Shown here one piece after another: positions 42,701-52,500 of a DNA stretch of 64,000 bases. The translations under genes were made by a program, and so were the position numbers. The notes below the pieces were generated by a model. The model ran no database searches and was not told where the DNA came from. It saw nothing but the letters and a program-made list of their open reading frames with translations. Source of the DNA: Saccharomycodes ludwigii (taxonomy: Eukaryota > Ascomycota > Saccharomycetes > Saccharomycodales > Saccharomycodaceae). The DNA lies in NCBI RefSeq assembly GCF_020623625.1, contig NC_060202.1:1196501-1260500 (forward strand). Reading direction: 5' to 3'. How positions within the stretch are numbered: position 1 is the first letter of the stretch; every line of letters begins with the position of its first letter.

Positions 42701-44129
42701 TAACTTTTTCCAAGGGCTGCTCTTCGGCTTCTCCAAGTATATTCGATTTGTCCGCCATTATAGATGACGCCTGTTGTAATTTAACTGCATTTGTTAATGA
42801 ATCCAAAAAAGAATTAGTCTGTTTTAATAGATGGGTAATTCTTGTGTCTTTGGTTTGGTCCAATAATCTCATATATGCTTCTTGATCATTGCTTTTTAAT
42901 GCTTGTAAACGTTGTCTAGCAGTGCGTTCAACTCGCTTTTGTTCTTCCTTTTCAGCGACATAATGAGCACTTTGCATATATTTACCAAATGTGCTGAATT
43001 TTTCTCTTCTATTCCTGAATGATGCCTTGGAAGCATAATTTATAATGTTGTCTATTTTCATCAAGTGTAAATTACGCTCCTTTTTTCTTTGATTCCTTAA
43101 TTGTTCACGTTCTAATTCCTCAGCTAATTTTGCCGTATGTGGTAGTATAACTTTTGCTCTTATTTGGACAGATCTCTGAGCAGCCAAGGTCAATGGTGAT
43201 TCTGCTAAACTTAGATTTTTATAATGGGCTTGAGTGGCCAAACTTTTAATCAATCTTTGGCGTAGACTCTTGTGGAAAGTTAATAGTTGCAAACTTTTCA
43301 ATTCAATCAAAGCCTTAATCTTTATATTATCAATTCTCTCTGGTATATCCTCATCGCTTGTGTTCATAGACAAAGAATCCTCTAGAGAGTAAGTACCTAG
43401 ATTTGCTGGCAAATTTTCTAAATCCTTAATTCTGCATGCAATATTCTTAGATATTAGATGCTCGGTTTCAGTATCTCCCAAACAAAATTGTGTTTGTTCT
43501 TTTTTGCTTAAAAATTCATCGTTATTATTTCTATAATTATAACAACCAGTTAAGCCTAGATTAGAAACTAATTTCTCAAAGTCACCATCTAATTCTATTG
43601 GTTGGATGCTTTTATTATTGCTAGGTTGCAAATTTTTGGTGTTGGTAATGGCATCATTTTCCACGGATAACAAAGATGTTGGTACATTTAAACCTCTAGA
43701 TAATAACTTGAATGATACCAATTGTTTAGATAATAAGTCTATGTCAACATCATTATTGGTATCTTTTTTCATTATTGTATTAAGCTTCTCCTTATATAAG
43801 TCAACATCATTGGAAACTTTTTGTAAAACTTTTTCAATTGCAAGCATTTCATTATTTTGAAACCGATGGTGGTGCTGATCTTCCTCTTCTTTTTCTTGCT
43901 GCTGTTGTTGTTGTTGTTGTTGTTGTTGTTGCTCAGCTAAGCTTGAATACCTTTCTATTAAAAATTTTAGTTCCTCCTCGTCTTCTGGGAATGGAATGGA
44001 GAAAGTTAGTGGAGCGGCAATATCATTTAATATTGTGGCGGTAGTGGTAGTGGTGGAAATATGTGTGCCATTGGTTTGTATGGTATTATTATTAAGACCA
44101 TTAAGAATAGTTTTTTGAGGCATCGACAT
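39726..44129 (-). CDS. STH1: RSC chromatin-remodelling ATPase Sth1
   Basis: Snf2-family ATPase, the motor of the essential RSC complex, which slides and ejects nucleosomes at promoters. Order in 1467 residues: low-complexity N-terminus with a 12-Gln run (about 67-78); HSA/post-HSA region (about 343-450) that binds Arp7-Arp9; helicase lobe 1 with ADEMGLGKT (about 529-537) and DEGH (about 632-635); lobe 2 with STRAGGLGLNLQTADTVI and QDRAHRIGQ (about 900-940); SnAC-like region; three AT-hook-like RGRKK/KRGR clusters (about 1216, 1308, 1345); and a C-terminal bromodomain (about 1350-1460). Position between KGD1/RPL9 and RRT14 matches yeast STH1 rather than SNF2. It is about 100 residues longer than the yeast protein, mostly by acidic and Gln/Asn insertions. 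Confidence 0.95.
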   Translation of the reverse strand: MSMPQKTILNGLNNNTIQTNGTHISTTTTTATILNDIAAPLTFSIPFPEDEEELKFLIERYSSLAEQQQQQQQQQQQQEKEEEDQHHHRFQNNEMLAIEKVLQKVSNDVDLYKEKLNTIMKKDTNNDVDIDLLSKQLVSFKLLSRGLNVPTSLLSVENDAITNTKNLQPSNNKSIQPIELDGDFEKLVSNLGLTGCYNYRNNNDEFLSKKEQTQFCLGDTETEHLISKNIACRIKDLENLPANLGTYSLEDSLSMNTSDEDIPERIDNIKIKALIELKSLQLLTFHKSLRQRLIKSLATQAHYKNLSLAESPLTLAAQRSVQIRAKVILPHTAKLAEELEREQLRNQRKKERNLHLMKIDNIINYASKASFRNRREKFSTFGKYMQSAHYVAEKEEQKRVERTARQRLQALKSNDQEAYMRLLDQTKDTRITHLLKQTNSFLDSLTNAVKLQQASSIMADKSNILGEAEEQPLEKVTDREKVDYFKVAHRIVEKIDKQPSILVGGTLKEYQLKGLEWMVSLYNNHLNGILADEMGLGKTIQSISLIAYLYEVKREKNPFLVIVPLSTITNWTLEFEKWAPTLKTIIYKGTPNQRKLLQRDIRSGNFDVVLTTYEYIIKDKALLSRYYWAHMIIDEGHRMKNTQSKLSFTLSNYYKTKNRLILTGTPLQNNLPELWALLNFVLPKIFNSSKTFEDWFNTPFANTGSQEKLELTEEEAILVIRRLHMVLRPFLLRRLKKEVEKDLPDKVEKVIKCKLSSLQQVLYQQMVRHNALFVGVSDTEGSNKSGIKGLNNKVMQLRKICNHPFVFNEVEHVLNPSGKWNTELLVRCAGKFELLDRVLPKFKATGHRILMFFQMTQVMNIMEDFLRMRNMNYMRLDGSTKAEERTSMLKEFNAPNSDYFCFLLSTRAGGLGLNLQTADTVIIFDTDWNPHQDLQAQDRAHRIGQKNEVRILRLISNDSIEEVILERALQKLNIDGKVIQAGKFDNSSTAEEREQFLRKLLEDEANRDLNAEPDIDDDDLNEIMARSEEEKLIFAQMDKERIAKAEEDAKSMGLKEPLPRLIRLDELPPVFREDVTKHFEKKVEVISKTRERKKVYYDDGLTEEQWLQAVDDDNDTIEDAISRRRAAREKRKARKSGKIELLEEDNGTEPNEVEEPKGITEESDEEVDVVADKHVPMENNKIESNEEKIEDVYIPEEEEQEERDVEPHKPVVTVKRGRRGRKKKVLNEVVANPETIDHSEIVSGTSDDNAAINNSNDTNSANSKDKKKQAIENGINVSIEHEDPSSPTKKAKFIIKVKLNKAQTKERRGRKKRKLEDGEEFASSNPSSSITIDDNEQNKPKLKRGRKTRACTFISDVDKLLSDMHTVVDPDDGHPCTSIFESLPHKKKYPDYYIIIENPVSLNTIYLKCKRGEYATMDGIRDDLNTMYKNARTYNEEGSWVYNDSETLEKFTDKWFEKYNQVNKIEE

Positions 44130-44584
44130 TTTTCAACTCAATAACTCGAACGTTTCTTGTTAAATGGATATTAGTATTTAAATCGCGTTTTTATATGGTG
44201 TTTTTTGTTTTTTTTTCTCTTAGTTTATTCTCTTAGTTTATTCTCTTAGTTTATTCTCTTAGTTTATTCTGCCTTTTTTTTTTTTAGCCTGTTTGTTAAT
44301 ATTACTATTTCTTGGTTCTGTCAGCTCGAAAGTTGTGACTTTTTATCCGTGTTCGTTATATGTTTATTTATTGATTTTAAGAATGTTTGTCATTTTAATT
44401 ACTGTACTTCAAACGGAAATTTAACATTAAACCAAAAAAAAAAATTAAAAAAAAATAAAAAGTGAAAAAGAACAAAATAAAAGAATTTTTTTATTTTTTT
44501 TTTTTTTTTTATTTTTGTTTTATTAAGGGAAATATATATAATAGGTCTGGGTGTCTGAATGTCTAGGTGGCAAAGATAGAAAAA

Positions 44585-44624
<40 letters not shown>

Positions 44625-44803
44625 TTAAAAAAAAAAAAAAAAAAAAAGAAACGAAAAGAGACAAAAAAAATTATTTCTTGTAGCTTTATAACATCTTACC
44701 TTGCATGACACCATACAACACAACTATACTCACATTGTTGACAATATTAAATTGTATATCCAAATAAAAGGTCCATTGTAATATAAATAAGAAAAATTAT
44801 ACT
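44130..44803. other. Divergent promoter STH1/RRT14
   Basis: No gene seen. Contents: a 13-bp tandem repeat at 44217-44268, T/A-rich blocks at 44436-44520, (AAT)12 at 44585-44620 followed by an A-run, and a CA/AC-containing segment at 44700-44780 before RRT14. Confidence 0.55.
44217..44268. repeat. 13-bp tandem repeat in the STH1 promoter
   Basis: Four exact, head-to-tail copies of CTCTTAGTTTATT lie 88-139 bp upstream of the STH1 ATG. Exact copies imply a recent expansion. Confidence 0.95.
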
Positions 44804-45424
44804 ATGACCACTTTATCTAAGTCCGCTAAAGCTCAAGCTAAAATTGCAGTTTCAAATGTTTTAGATTCTTTTCTACCAGGATTTAATGCCAATAAAATCA
44901 ACAAACAAAAGAAGGTACATAAGAAAAATTCAGTCCAATTAATAAGTGAAAATTTGAAAAAGAGAGTAGAGTTAAATGAATTTGACTCGCAAAAACTTAA
45001 AAAACAACGTAAATTAAAGGAAAAAAAGGAAATCAAGAAAAGAAAAAATGACGAAAAATGGCTAGAAAAACAAGCAAAGTCGGAAATATTAAAACAGCAT
45101 AAAGAAAAAGGAACTTTAACTCCCAAAGAACAAAAGGTATTAAATAAGAAAATCATTGCAAATCGTAAACGTTTAGAAGAATGGGATTTGGATGAAGACA
45201 TTCAAGAAGAATTGAATGATGTGCAACAAGAAATACTACAAGCCACGGATATAAAACTCGTAGAATCAAGGAAAAGAAAACAAAATAAAAAGAAAACCCA
45301 GTTTACTACCAGTACCGATGGCACACAAAATACAGGTACTCATGGGAAGCGTTATACCGGTCTAACACCAGGTTTAGCTCCAGTTGGGTTAAGCGACGAT
45401 GAATCGAGTGACAATGGATTTTAA
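44804..45424 (+). CDS. RRT14: Nucleolar protein Rrt14 (rDNA transcription related)
   Basis: Small, highly basic protein linked to ribosome biogenesis in yeast; the molecular role is unknown. The 206-residue length equals that of yeast Rrt14. Matching parts are VSNVLDSFLPG near the N-terminus, NLKKRVELN (about 50-58), the KEKGTLTPKEQKVLNKKI segment (yeast QQEGTLTDHERKYLNKLI), WDLDEDIQEELNDVQQEIL and the C-terminal YTGLTPGLAPVGLSDDE. Most of the middle is Lys/Glu helix. It is convergent with MET18 (92 bp between stops) and divergent from STH1, the same arrangement as in yeast. Confidence 0.94.
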   Translation: MTTLSKSAKAQAKIAVSNVLDSFLPGFNANKINKQKKVHKKNSVQLISENLKKRVELNEFDSQKLKKQRKLKEKKEIKKRKNDEKWLEKQAKSEILKQHKEKGTLTPKEQKVLNKKIIANRKRLEEWDLDEDIQEELNDVQQEILQATDIKLVESRKRKQNKKKTQFTTSTDGTQNTGTHGKRYTGLTPGLAPVGLSDDESSDNGF

Positions 45425-45516
45425 AATATACATATATACATATATATATAAATATTACTACTGTATGAATACACAAATTCTTTATAATTAATAATAAAAA
45501 GGCGAAAGTTGTCTAT

Positions 45517-48500
45517 TCAAACAAACACCTGGCCCAATTCATAATAGGCTTGTCTTGCATCAACTGCGGCTTTACGTACATTTCTTTTTGGATCGTCCAA
45601 TCCAATTATTAATCCAGTTATTATACTTTTTTGGAAAGGTTGCAAATAATTCAATGGAAGCGAAGTTGCCAATAATTTCAATAAAAACAATGAGAGTAAT
45701 CTTACTGATGTTGTATTATATTCATCTCTATGATCTATTAATTTTAAACTTTCAGTAACCAAGGTATGAACATGAGTTAATAACAGGTCGGGTGAGGTTT
45801 CCAAAGTATCTTTTATAGTCTGTAATGATGAGACTCTTACATCGCCATTCTTCATTTCTAAAGCATGAACCAACAATGGAAATAACTCTACAATGTATCC
45901 TGTTTTTATTTGCAATGGTGTATATCTCAAGATAAATGATAATGCAGTTAAATAATTAAATTTGAATTGTAAATTATCAGTTTCTTTAAACATAGTGACC
46001 AATTTTGGCACAGTCATATAAAAAATTTTTTGTTTATGTAAGGCTTTGACATTAACATTCGAACAACCTTTAACTTTTTGAAATATTGGTATATCCAAAA
46101 CTAAAATAACAAATAACTGAGCTACAACATATCCAATATTTTCTTCGGATAATTTACTCATTAGATAACTAATTATGGAACTAGCAGTAGGTGAATTAAA
46201 TAATGATAAACCTTTGGCCAACCAAAATAATAAAGAAAGGTCTAACTCTTCATAGTTATCTCTATTAAGTGGGACGCCCTTGTTGACAAGTAAACAACAT
46301 AACTCTAAATAGCCCAATTGAATAGTTTCATCATCATCAACAGATACAGTTGCCAACTTGATTGCATCAGTTAAATAATTGGGGGGTAATTCAACAGCAA
46401 CCAGATCAAACGAGGCTATCATCTTTAAAAATGGAATTATTAAGCGAGATGGAGTTTGCAACACTTGTCTTTTAAGCAAAAATTCATGTTTAATAATAGT
46501 ATCATAAACTTCCAATTGATTAGGACATTTCAATAATATTAAATAAAAGATGTCACTAATAATATTTAAATTATCATTTTCATTCAATATACTTGGTATA
46601 AAAATAAGTTCGAACAAATTTTCAAAGATGGCATCCTTCAAAGTAACGGGATATTCAATAGATGCGGAAGCAATAGGATTTGCAACCAAAGATTCTTGGG
46701 CTTGAAATAGCGTGTCCATGTTACCATTGATTAGCGTGTAGATGGTACTCAATAAAATAAAACTATATTCAGAATCACATTTTCCAGAAAGTTTATTTAG
46801 TATCTTTGATAATTCAATAACACTTTCTTTAACCAATTTATGTCTTGAACAGGAAAAATCTATAATAATTTTTAAGACTTTTTCTGGGTTTACCACGTGT
46901 GGGTCTGACAATATAAATAAAAATCTATTTAAAGCGACTTCGTGAACGATATCCTCATATTTCCCACTGATGCTTTTCAAACCTTCCAAACATGAATGAT
47001 ATAAATTTTTATTAAGATCTCGCTCTCCACCGGATAACAATGTATCGACTAGATATTGTACAATGATGAAAACTTCATTCTTCAGTAAATAACAGGGCAT
47101 TGTCACTAATTTAGTAAATTGTACTATAGCCAAAGTTTTAACAGTTATTTCTGAATCCGAGCTGCCAGTTAAAGCTTTACTCAAAAGTATGAATATTTGG
47201 TCTTTATAATTCAATAATTCATTTGACTTAACTGTGGTTTCATCTTCAACACAATCTTTAAAAACATTGCAATAACTTGTCAAAAAAAAGGACAAGTTTA
47301 ACATCAATAATTTTTGGGAGTGCAAATTTAAATCGGATAATTCATTGTCATCAAAAAATACTGGTAAAATAATTTTTAAAACTTTATTAAAACAATCTTC
47401 ATTGGTCGAAGCAATAGAGGATAAAATACCACAGCTTTGCCTCAAGTCTTTCTCGTGGACAAAATTTTGTTGCAAATCATCAAAAGCCTGCTTTAAAAAT
47501 TTGTCAAATGGGAAATCACCTAGTTCATATAATTTACCACTTAAAGATTGAATAACTCCTAGGGCATCCTGATAGTTATTAAATCCATCACTATCATCTT
47601 TTTCATCATTATTATTGTGAATAATTTCAAACTTTAGGGCATTCCAAATTTGTAACCAGTATTTTACGGTAGTGGTAGGGGCATAGTTATCAATACATTT
47701 TTGTAACGTTAGTAAGGTGTCATTTTTGACGGATGGAGAAGAAGCGGTCATTTTGTCAAGTAAATTGCTAAAAGCATCGTTGCCAAACGCACTACATGCA
47801 GAAATAGCGTCTCTTAAGGCTAATTTCAAGTCTTGGTTGGTAATTTTATATGGATCGTTCTTAGGTGGCTTAAAAGTAATGGGGAAATAGCAAAATAAGG
47901 TGTCAAACAAATCCTGTGTAACTTTACCATCATTAGAAATATGGAAAGTAGTACTGACCTCTTTATTCAATTTGAACGATAACAATAAGTTCTTGGGATC
48001 CTTTTCACCATTACTAACATTTAAAAACGCTTCTATAAAATCTGTTTCTAATTCCTTGGAAGCCAGTATTTTTTCTTTAAAATTATCAAAGCAAGTCTGT
48101 AGTATAGCAAATGCAAAATACCTTATTGAGGCAACATGGTTTGTTGGCGTGTAGTTGTCGACATCCAAACATTTTAATAGTGATACAACATTTTCTTTGA
48201 AAAACCATTTCATATTGACTAGAGAATTGATACCTTTCATAGTTTGCTTCAAAACTGATGAATCTGTGGTAAACTTATTTGAATAGTATTGAAAAATAAC
48301 ATCGACATCATTTTTCAGTAATAATTCTTTGGGAATAATTTCCAAAGTATCGCACAAGAATTGAAGGGCACACTCTCTTTTGGAATTACCTTGGTCCAAA
48401 TCATCGGAGGCTGTTAAATCGGATTGTAATGCTAGAATAATATCTATTAATTTGAAATTTTTAGACTCTAGATTTTTGGTGATGTTTTCGCAAACTAATT

Positions 48501-48582
48501 TACATTTTTTTATATTTTTAATACGCCAATTAGCTTTATAAGTTAGAATATCGGCTTGTAACTCGGAAAGAGGTGTGTTCAT
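45517..48582 (-). CDS. MET18: Cytosolic Fe-S targeting factor Met18 (Mms19)
   Basis: HEAT-repeat scaffold of the CIA targeting complex (with Cia1 and Cia2) that delivers iron-sulfur clusters to nuclear and cytosolic enzymes such as DNA polymerases, Rad3 and sulfite reductase. The 1021 residues compare with 1032 in yeast. Nearly identical stretches include VSNGEKDPKNLLLSF, LFCYFPITFKPPKNDPYKI, KMTASSPSVKNDTLLTL, YLTALSFILRYTP and the C-terminal RKAAVDARQAYYELGQV. The protein is helical throughout, as expected for HEAT repeats, with no catalytic motif. Confidence 0.93.
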   Translation of the reverse strand: MNTPLSELQADILTYKANWRIKNIKKCKLVCENITKNLESKNFKLIDIILALQSDLTASDDLDQGNSKRECALQFLCDTLEIIPKELLLKNDVDVIFQYYSNKFTTDSSVLKQTMKGINSLVNMKWFFKENVVSLLKCLDVDNYTPTNHVASIRYFAFAILQTCFDNFKEKILASKELETDFIEAFLNVSNGEKDPKNLLLSFKLNKEVSTTFHISNDGKVTQDLFDTLFCYFPITFKPPKNDPYKITNQDLKLALRDAISACSAFGNDAFSNLLDKMTASSPSVKNDTLLTLQKCIDNYAPTTTVKYWLQIWNALKFEIIHNNNDEKDDSDGFNNYQDALGVIQSLSGKLYELGDFPFDKFLKQAFDDLQQNFVHEKDLRQSCGILSSIASTNEDCFNKVLKIILPVFFDDNELSDLNLHSQKLLMLNLSFFLTSYCNVFKDCVEDETTVKSNELLNYKDQIFILLSKALTGSSDSEITVKTLAIVQFTKLVTMPCYLLKNEVFIIVQYLVDTLLSGGERDLNKNLYHSCLEGLKSISGKYEDIVHEVALNRFLFILSDPHVVNPEKVLKIIIDFSCSRHKLVKESVIELSKILNKLSGKCDSEYSFILLSTIYTLINGNMDTLFQAQESLVANPIASASIEYPVTLKDAIFENLFELIFIPSILNENDNLNIISDIFYLILLKCPNQLEVYDTIIKHEFLLKRQVLQTPSRLIIPFLKMIASFDLVAVELPPNYLTDAIKLATVSVDDDETIQLGYLELCCLLVNKGVPLNRDNYEELDLSLLFWLAKGLSLFNSPTASSIISYLMSKLSEENIGYVVAQLFVILVLDIPIFQKVKGCSNVNVKALHKQKIFYMTVPKLVTMFKETDNLQFKFNYLTALSFILRYTPLQIKTGYIVELFPLLVHALEMKNGDVRVSSLQTIKDTLETSPDLLLTHVHTLVTESLKLIDHRDEYNTTSVRLLSLFLLKLLATSLPLNYLQPFQKSIITGLIIGLDDPKRNVRKAAVDARQAYYELGQVFV

Positions 48583-49539
48583 ATTTTCTTGGTCTTTACC
48601 TTGATAAAATTACTTGCACAAATAGAGATTAATTTTAACTCTTGAATTCTATAAGAGGGAAATAGCAACAATATACAAGTTATCAGCTTGATTGTTTGTT
48701 TAATTAATAGTAAAGTTTTGAAACTGAGCAATGAAAAAAAATTGAAAAAAAATTAAAAAAAGAAAAAGAAAAAGTTAAATGCACCCGATAATTAAAAGAA
48801 TAGTAAGGTGGCGTAGTGAAAGTTAGGGGAAAAAAAAAAAAAAAAATAAAAAAAAGACACTTACTGAAAATAGTTTGTTTGTATACTTTTCAATTCCTAA
48901 ATTTCCATTTTTCATGAACAATTTCGCCTGATCAAATTATAAACATTGAAAACCTCAATTAAACAATAACAAAGTTGTTTTCGTATGAAAAGTAAAAATT
49001 TACTATTTTAGTTCCCAGGCCATTTTATTTTTATTATTTTTATTATTTTTATTATTATTATTTGTTTATTATTTTCTTTAAATAAATTATTTGGGCAAAC
49101 TTTCTCGTATTTTTAAGCTAAAAATATTATATATACAATTATACTTACAGTGCCTCCTCCTAACAACTTTTTTTTTTTTTTTTTTCCTTCTTCTTTTTTT
49201 CCCTCCCCCTCCTCAGCATCTGTCCAATTTTTTTTGTCAAAAAAAAAAAATTATAGAATATTCAACTTTTAAATCTTATCCACAATTATTTTTTAACTAC
49301 TCATTAAAAATATTCAGATATATACATATACATATATGTCACAGGCTTGAATACCATATAATTATTTCCAAGTACGCAAAATACTTAGAAAAAAAAAAAA
49401 GAAAAAAGACAAATTAAAAAGCTAGGTATCATATATATATATAATATATATATTATATACATCTATATTTTGAGACAAGGTGGGAATTAAATATTTTTAA
49501 ATATAGAAAATCAGAGTAAAATACAAAATTTGTCCTAGA
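48583..49539. other. Divergent promoter MET18/TAO3
   Basis: No gene seen. It contains A-runs at 48820-48855, TTATT repeats at 49025-49075, T-rich blocks at 49160-49210 and dense TATATA sequence at 49430-49465. The frame at 49091-49417 is a low-complexity translation. Confidence 0.5.
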
Positions 49540-52500
49540 ATGAACACACAATACACCTTTCCTTCCACTAAACCCGCGTCTTCTACGCTAGAAAACACTC
49601 ATGATTCATCTGAATTGTCTTCACCTCCGCCCAACTTTGTCGCTGCTACTGATAATAATGAACCAAAACAGCAACAACAAACTAATATAAATACAATAAC
49701 GGCAAATGCAAACTACAGTTCCCCTCCAGATCAAGAACAAAATTTGCATACAAACATGACCCCAACCCTTTTAAATACAGAACAAATTTACAACAACAAA
49801 ATACAAAATGCTCAACAACAAACCGTAAATATAAGCAATGATAGCAATAGTAATACAAATAACGCACAGCTTTACCCTGTACCACAGGGTTTTGTTGATC
49901 AAAAAGAACGAAACCATATTTTGAGAATAGATATACCTCCTCCAGAACCATCTAATGTTGAGCTTATGAACGGTATGAAAAACAGTCTTATTGTTACTAC
50001 CGAAACAATGATGTACAATGAAAACCCGCAACCGCAACCGCAACCGCAACCTCAACTAGAACCTTTATCCACCACTAGTAATGCTTCTTTAAGTAACATA
50101 CATGCTCAAGTAGCAAGAAAACAGTTAGCCACGGAGTGGAAAACTTCTTCAGAATATGCTTTGCATATTTTATTTACCAAATTTGTGAGATATAGTGAAT
50201 CGATGTTGAACCAATGTTTGAAATACTCTTTTCATGAGGAGCCCCAAATTGTGAATATTATTGGCGAAGGGGTCGATAAAGAATTTGATAAAATTATAAA
50301 AGCTTTAGGATATATAGCGAGAACAAACCCAAAACCTGTGATCGATGCTATGATGTTCTGGAGAAAGGCAAAATCAGAGCTAGCCACCAAGGCGGGTGGT
50401 GCGGTTGAATTACTAATGAAACAGTACAAACAGTCGTCCCAACCATCAACTCCAATAATAACGACAACAGCTACACAGACCAATAACACAGGTATCCATC
50501 ATTTTTATCCTTATACTCGTCGTCATCAATCAAAAACATCTACTGGTTCTATTTCTTCTTCCTCTGGAAATAGTGCCTCTCCATTTAAAAACGGATTTGA
50601 CCACAAGCAGAAAGCATTAGAAAGACAAATAGAACTAGCCAAAGAAGCCGCCTTTCAAGCAGATAGGAAAAGTATGATTAGTATTTATATCTTATGCAGG
50701 GTCCTTATTGAAATTGTTAAACAGTGTGTTTATACGGAGTCCAACTTGGAATTGATTCATAAATTGGAAGAAATTGTATTTACTCAATTGAAAACCACCG
50801 ATCCACTATCTGTATCTACTAGTATTATACGGTCTTCTAACTGGAATAGTTTTGCGGAGTTATTAGGTTGCATGAGCGATATAAATTTTGTAAGCGTTAG
50901 TGATAGATTTATTGCAAGTCTAGAAAAAGTACCAGTATTGATATCAAAAGAAGAAGAACCTAATTTCCAATTATTAATTTTAGGTATGAGATATTTGAAG
51001 TTGAAGAATTACCCCTTGGAAAGATTTGAGGAAGGAGCAGATTGTATTAAATCCATTGCCAAGTTTTTTTCAAAATCACAAAATATTGCTGTGAAATTAG
51101 CCTATGCAGATGTTTTAACTCATTTATTGTTGCCTCTTGTTGGCGATTTGACTGCTGAAGTCAACCATCCCGACTGGGTCGAAGCAATGGAGATGATTAT
51201 TAATACATGTACCAAATTGAAACACGATCACAAGTCCTGGGCAAGTTGGTTTAAGTTGACAGTAACTGTTTTATGTGTTTCTCCACAGGAATTGTTTAGC
51301 GTTAGCTGGCTCTCTTTAATAGAAGATAACGCAATTAAACTGAAATCAAAAAGTTTAGAAGAAAGAATTAATTTTGCCGTTGGAATTTCAAGGCTAGTTT
51401 GGGTGTATTTATTCCGCTGCACAGAATCATTAAATAACACAGAAAAATCATTGAAAAGAATATTTTCATTATTTATTAAACCGAAAAAAAAGGATAATTG
51501 GGTAACTACCGATTCTGCTTTATTGGAGCCACTAGTAGACATTTTAGTCACCATAAGTTACCAGCATAGTACTTTAGTAATTGAAAACATTTTATTGCCC
51601 TTATTGAAGTTGGGATTTAATGGCAGTTCATTGGATAATGTACAGCATGAAAAGTTAATGTTGACTATATCCGCATACAAGGGCCTATTACTATCGAAGG
51701 AACGTCCATCTTTTCCTTCAACTGATACTAGGAACTATGATCTTGATTTAAATATTATATCAAATAAGGCGTCTGATCCTAATAGTCAAGATCATGAAGA
51801 AATGTGTTCGCTTATTAATAAGTTATTTTTGTTGTTAGATTCCACCATTGGATCAGAGATTTGGTCTCCTGAAAACGAACACCAAAGAACTCCCTCCACA
51901 CCTTTTCAACATATTTCATCATTTGGGTTTTCCTTTAACAATAACACCAACAACAATAATACAAATAATAATATTATTGGAAATAATATTGGAAGTTCCA
52001 ACGGCACTGCATCTTATGATAGTTTAGGGAATAAATCGGATCTAAATGTTGCATTATTCGCTATCATTATTGAAGTAATTCCATGTTGTTTGGCTGCTTG
52101 TAATAACATTCCATTTAAAAGTACGATTGAGATTCTATCAAGGAATGCTGTTCATAAGGAACAAGTGATCCATAAGACTTCAGAAATAGCGTTGCGTGCA
52201 CTTGCCTCAAAAAAGAACCCCTATACACTAATCACCTGGTTTGCCAAATATTCCTTTGATTTTGACGAAAAAACACAATCGAGTTATAATACATCCTATT
52301 TATCATCAACTGAATACCAAGATTTGCTAATTTTGTACACAGAATTGTTAGAATGCTGGTTAGAACAGTTTCAAAGATCAAACGAAGAAGCTGAAAAAAA
52401 AGAAATTGGCCTTGATGGAATTCATTTGCCATTCCAAGATGAGAACAATCAGGATAAAATTGTTACTCAGGAATTAGAATATAAGAACACATGTACTGTT

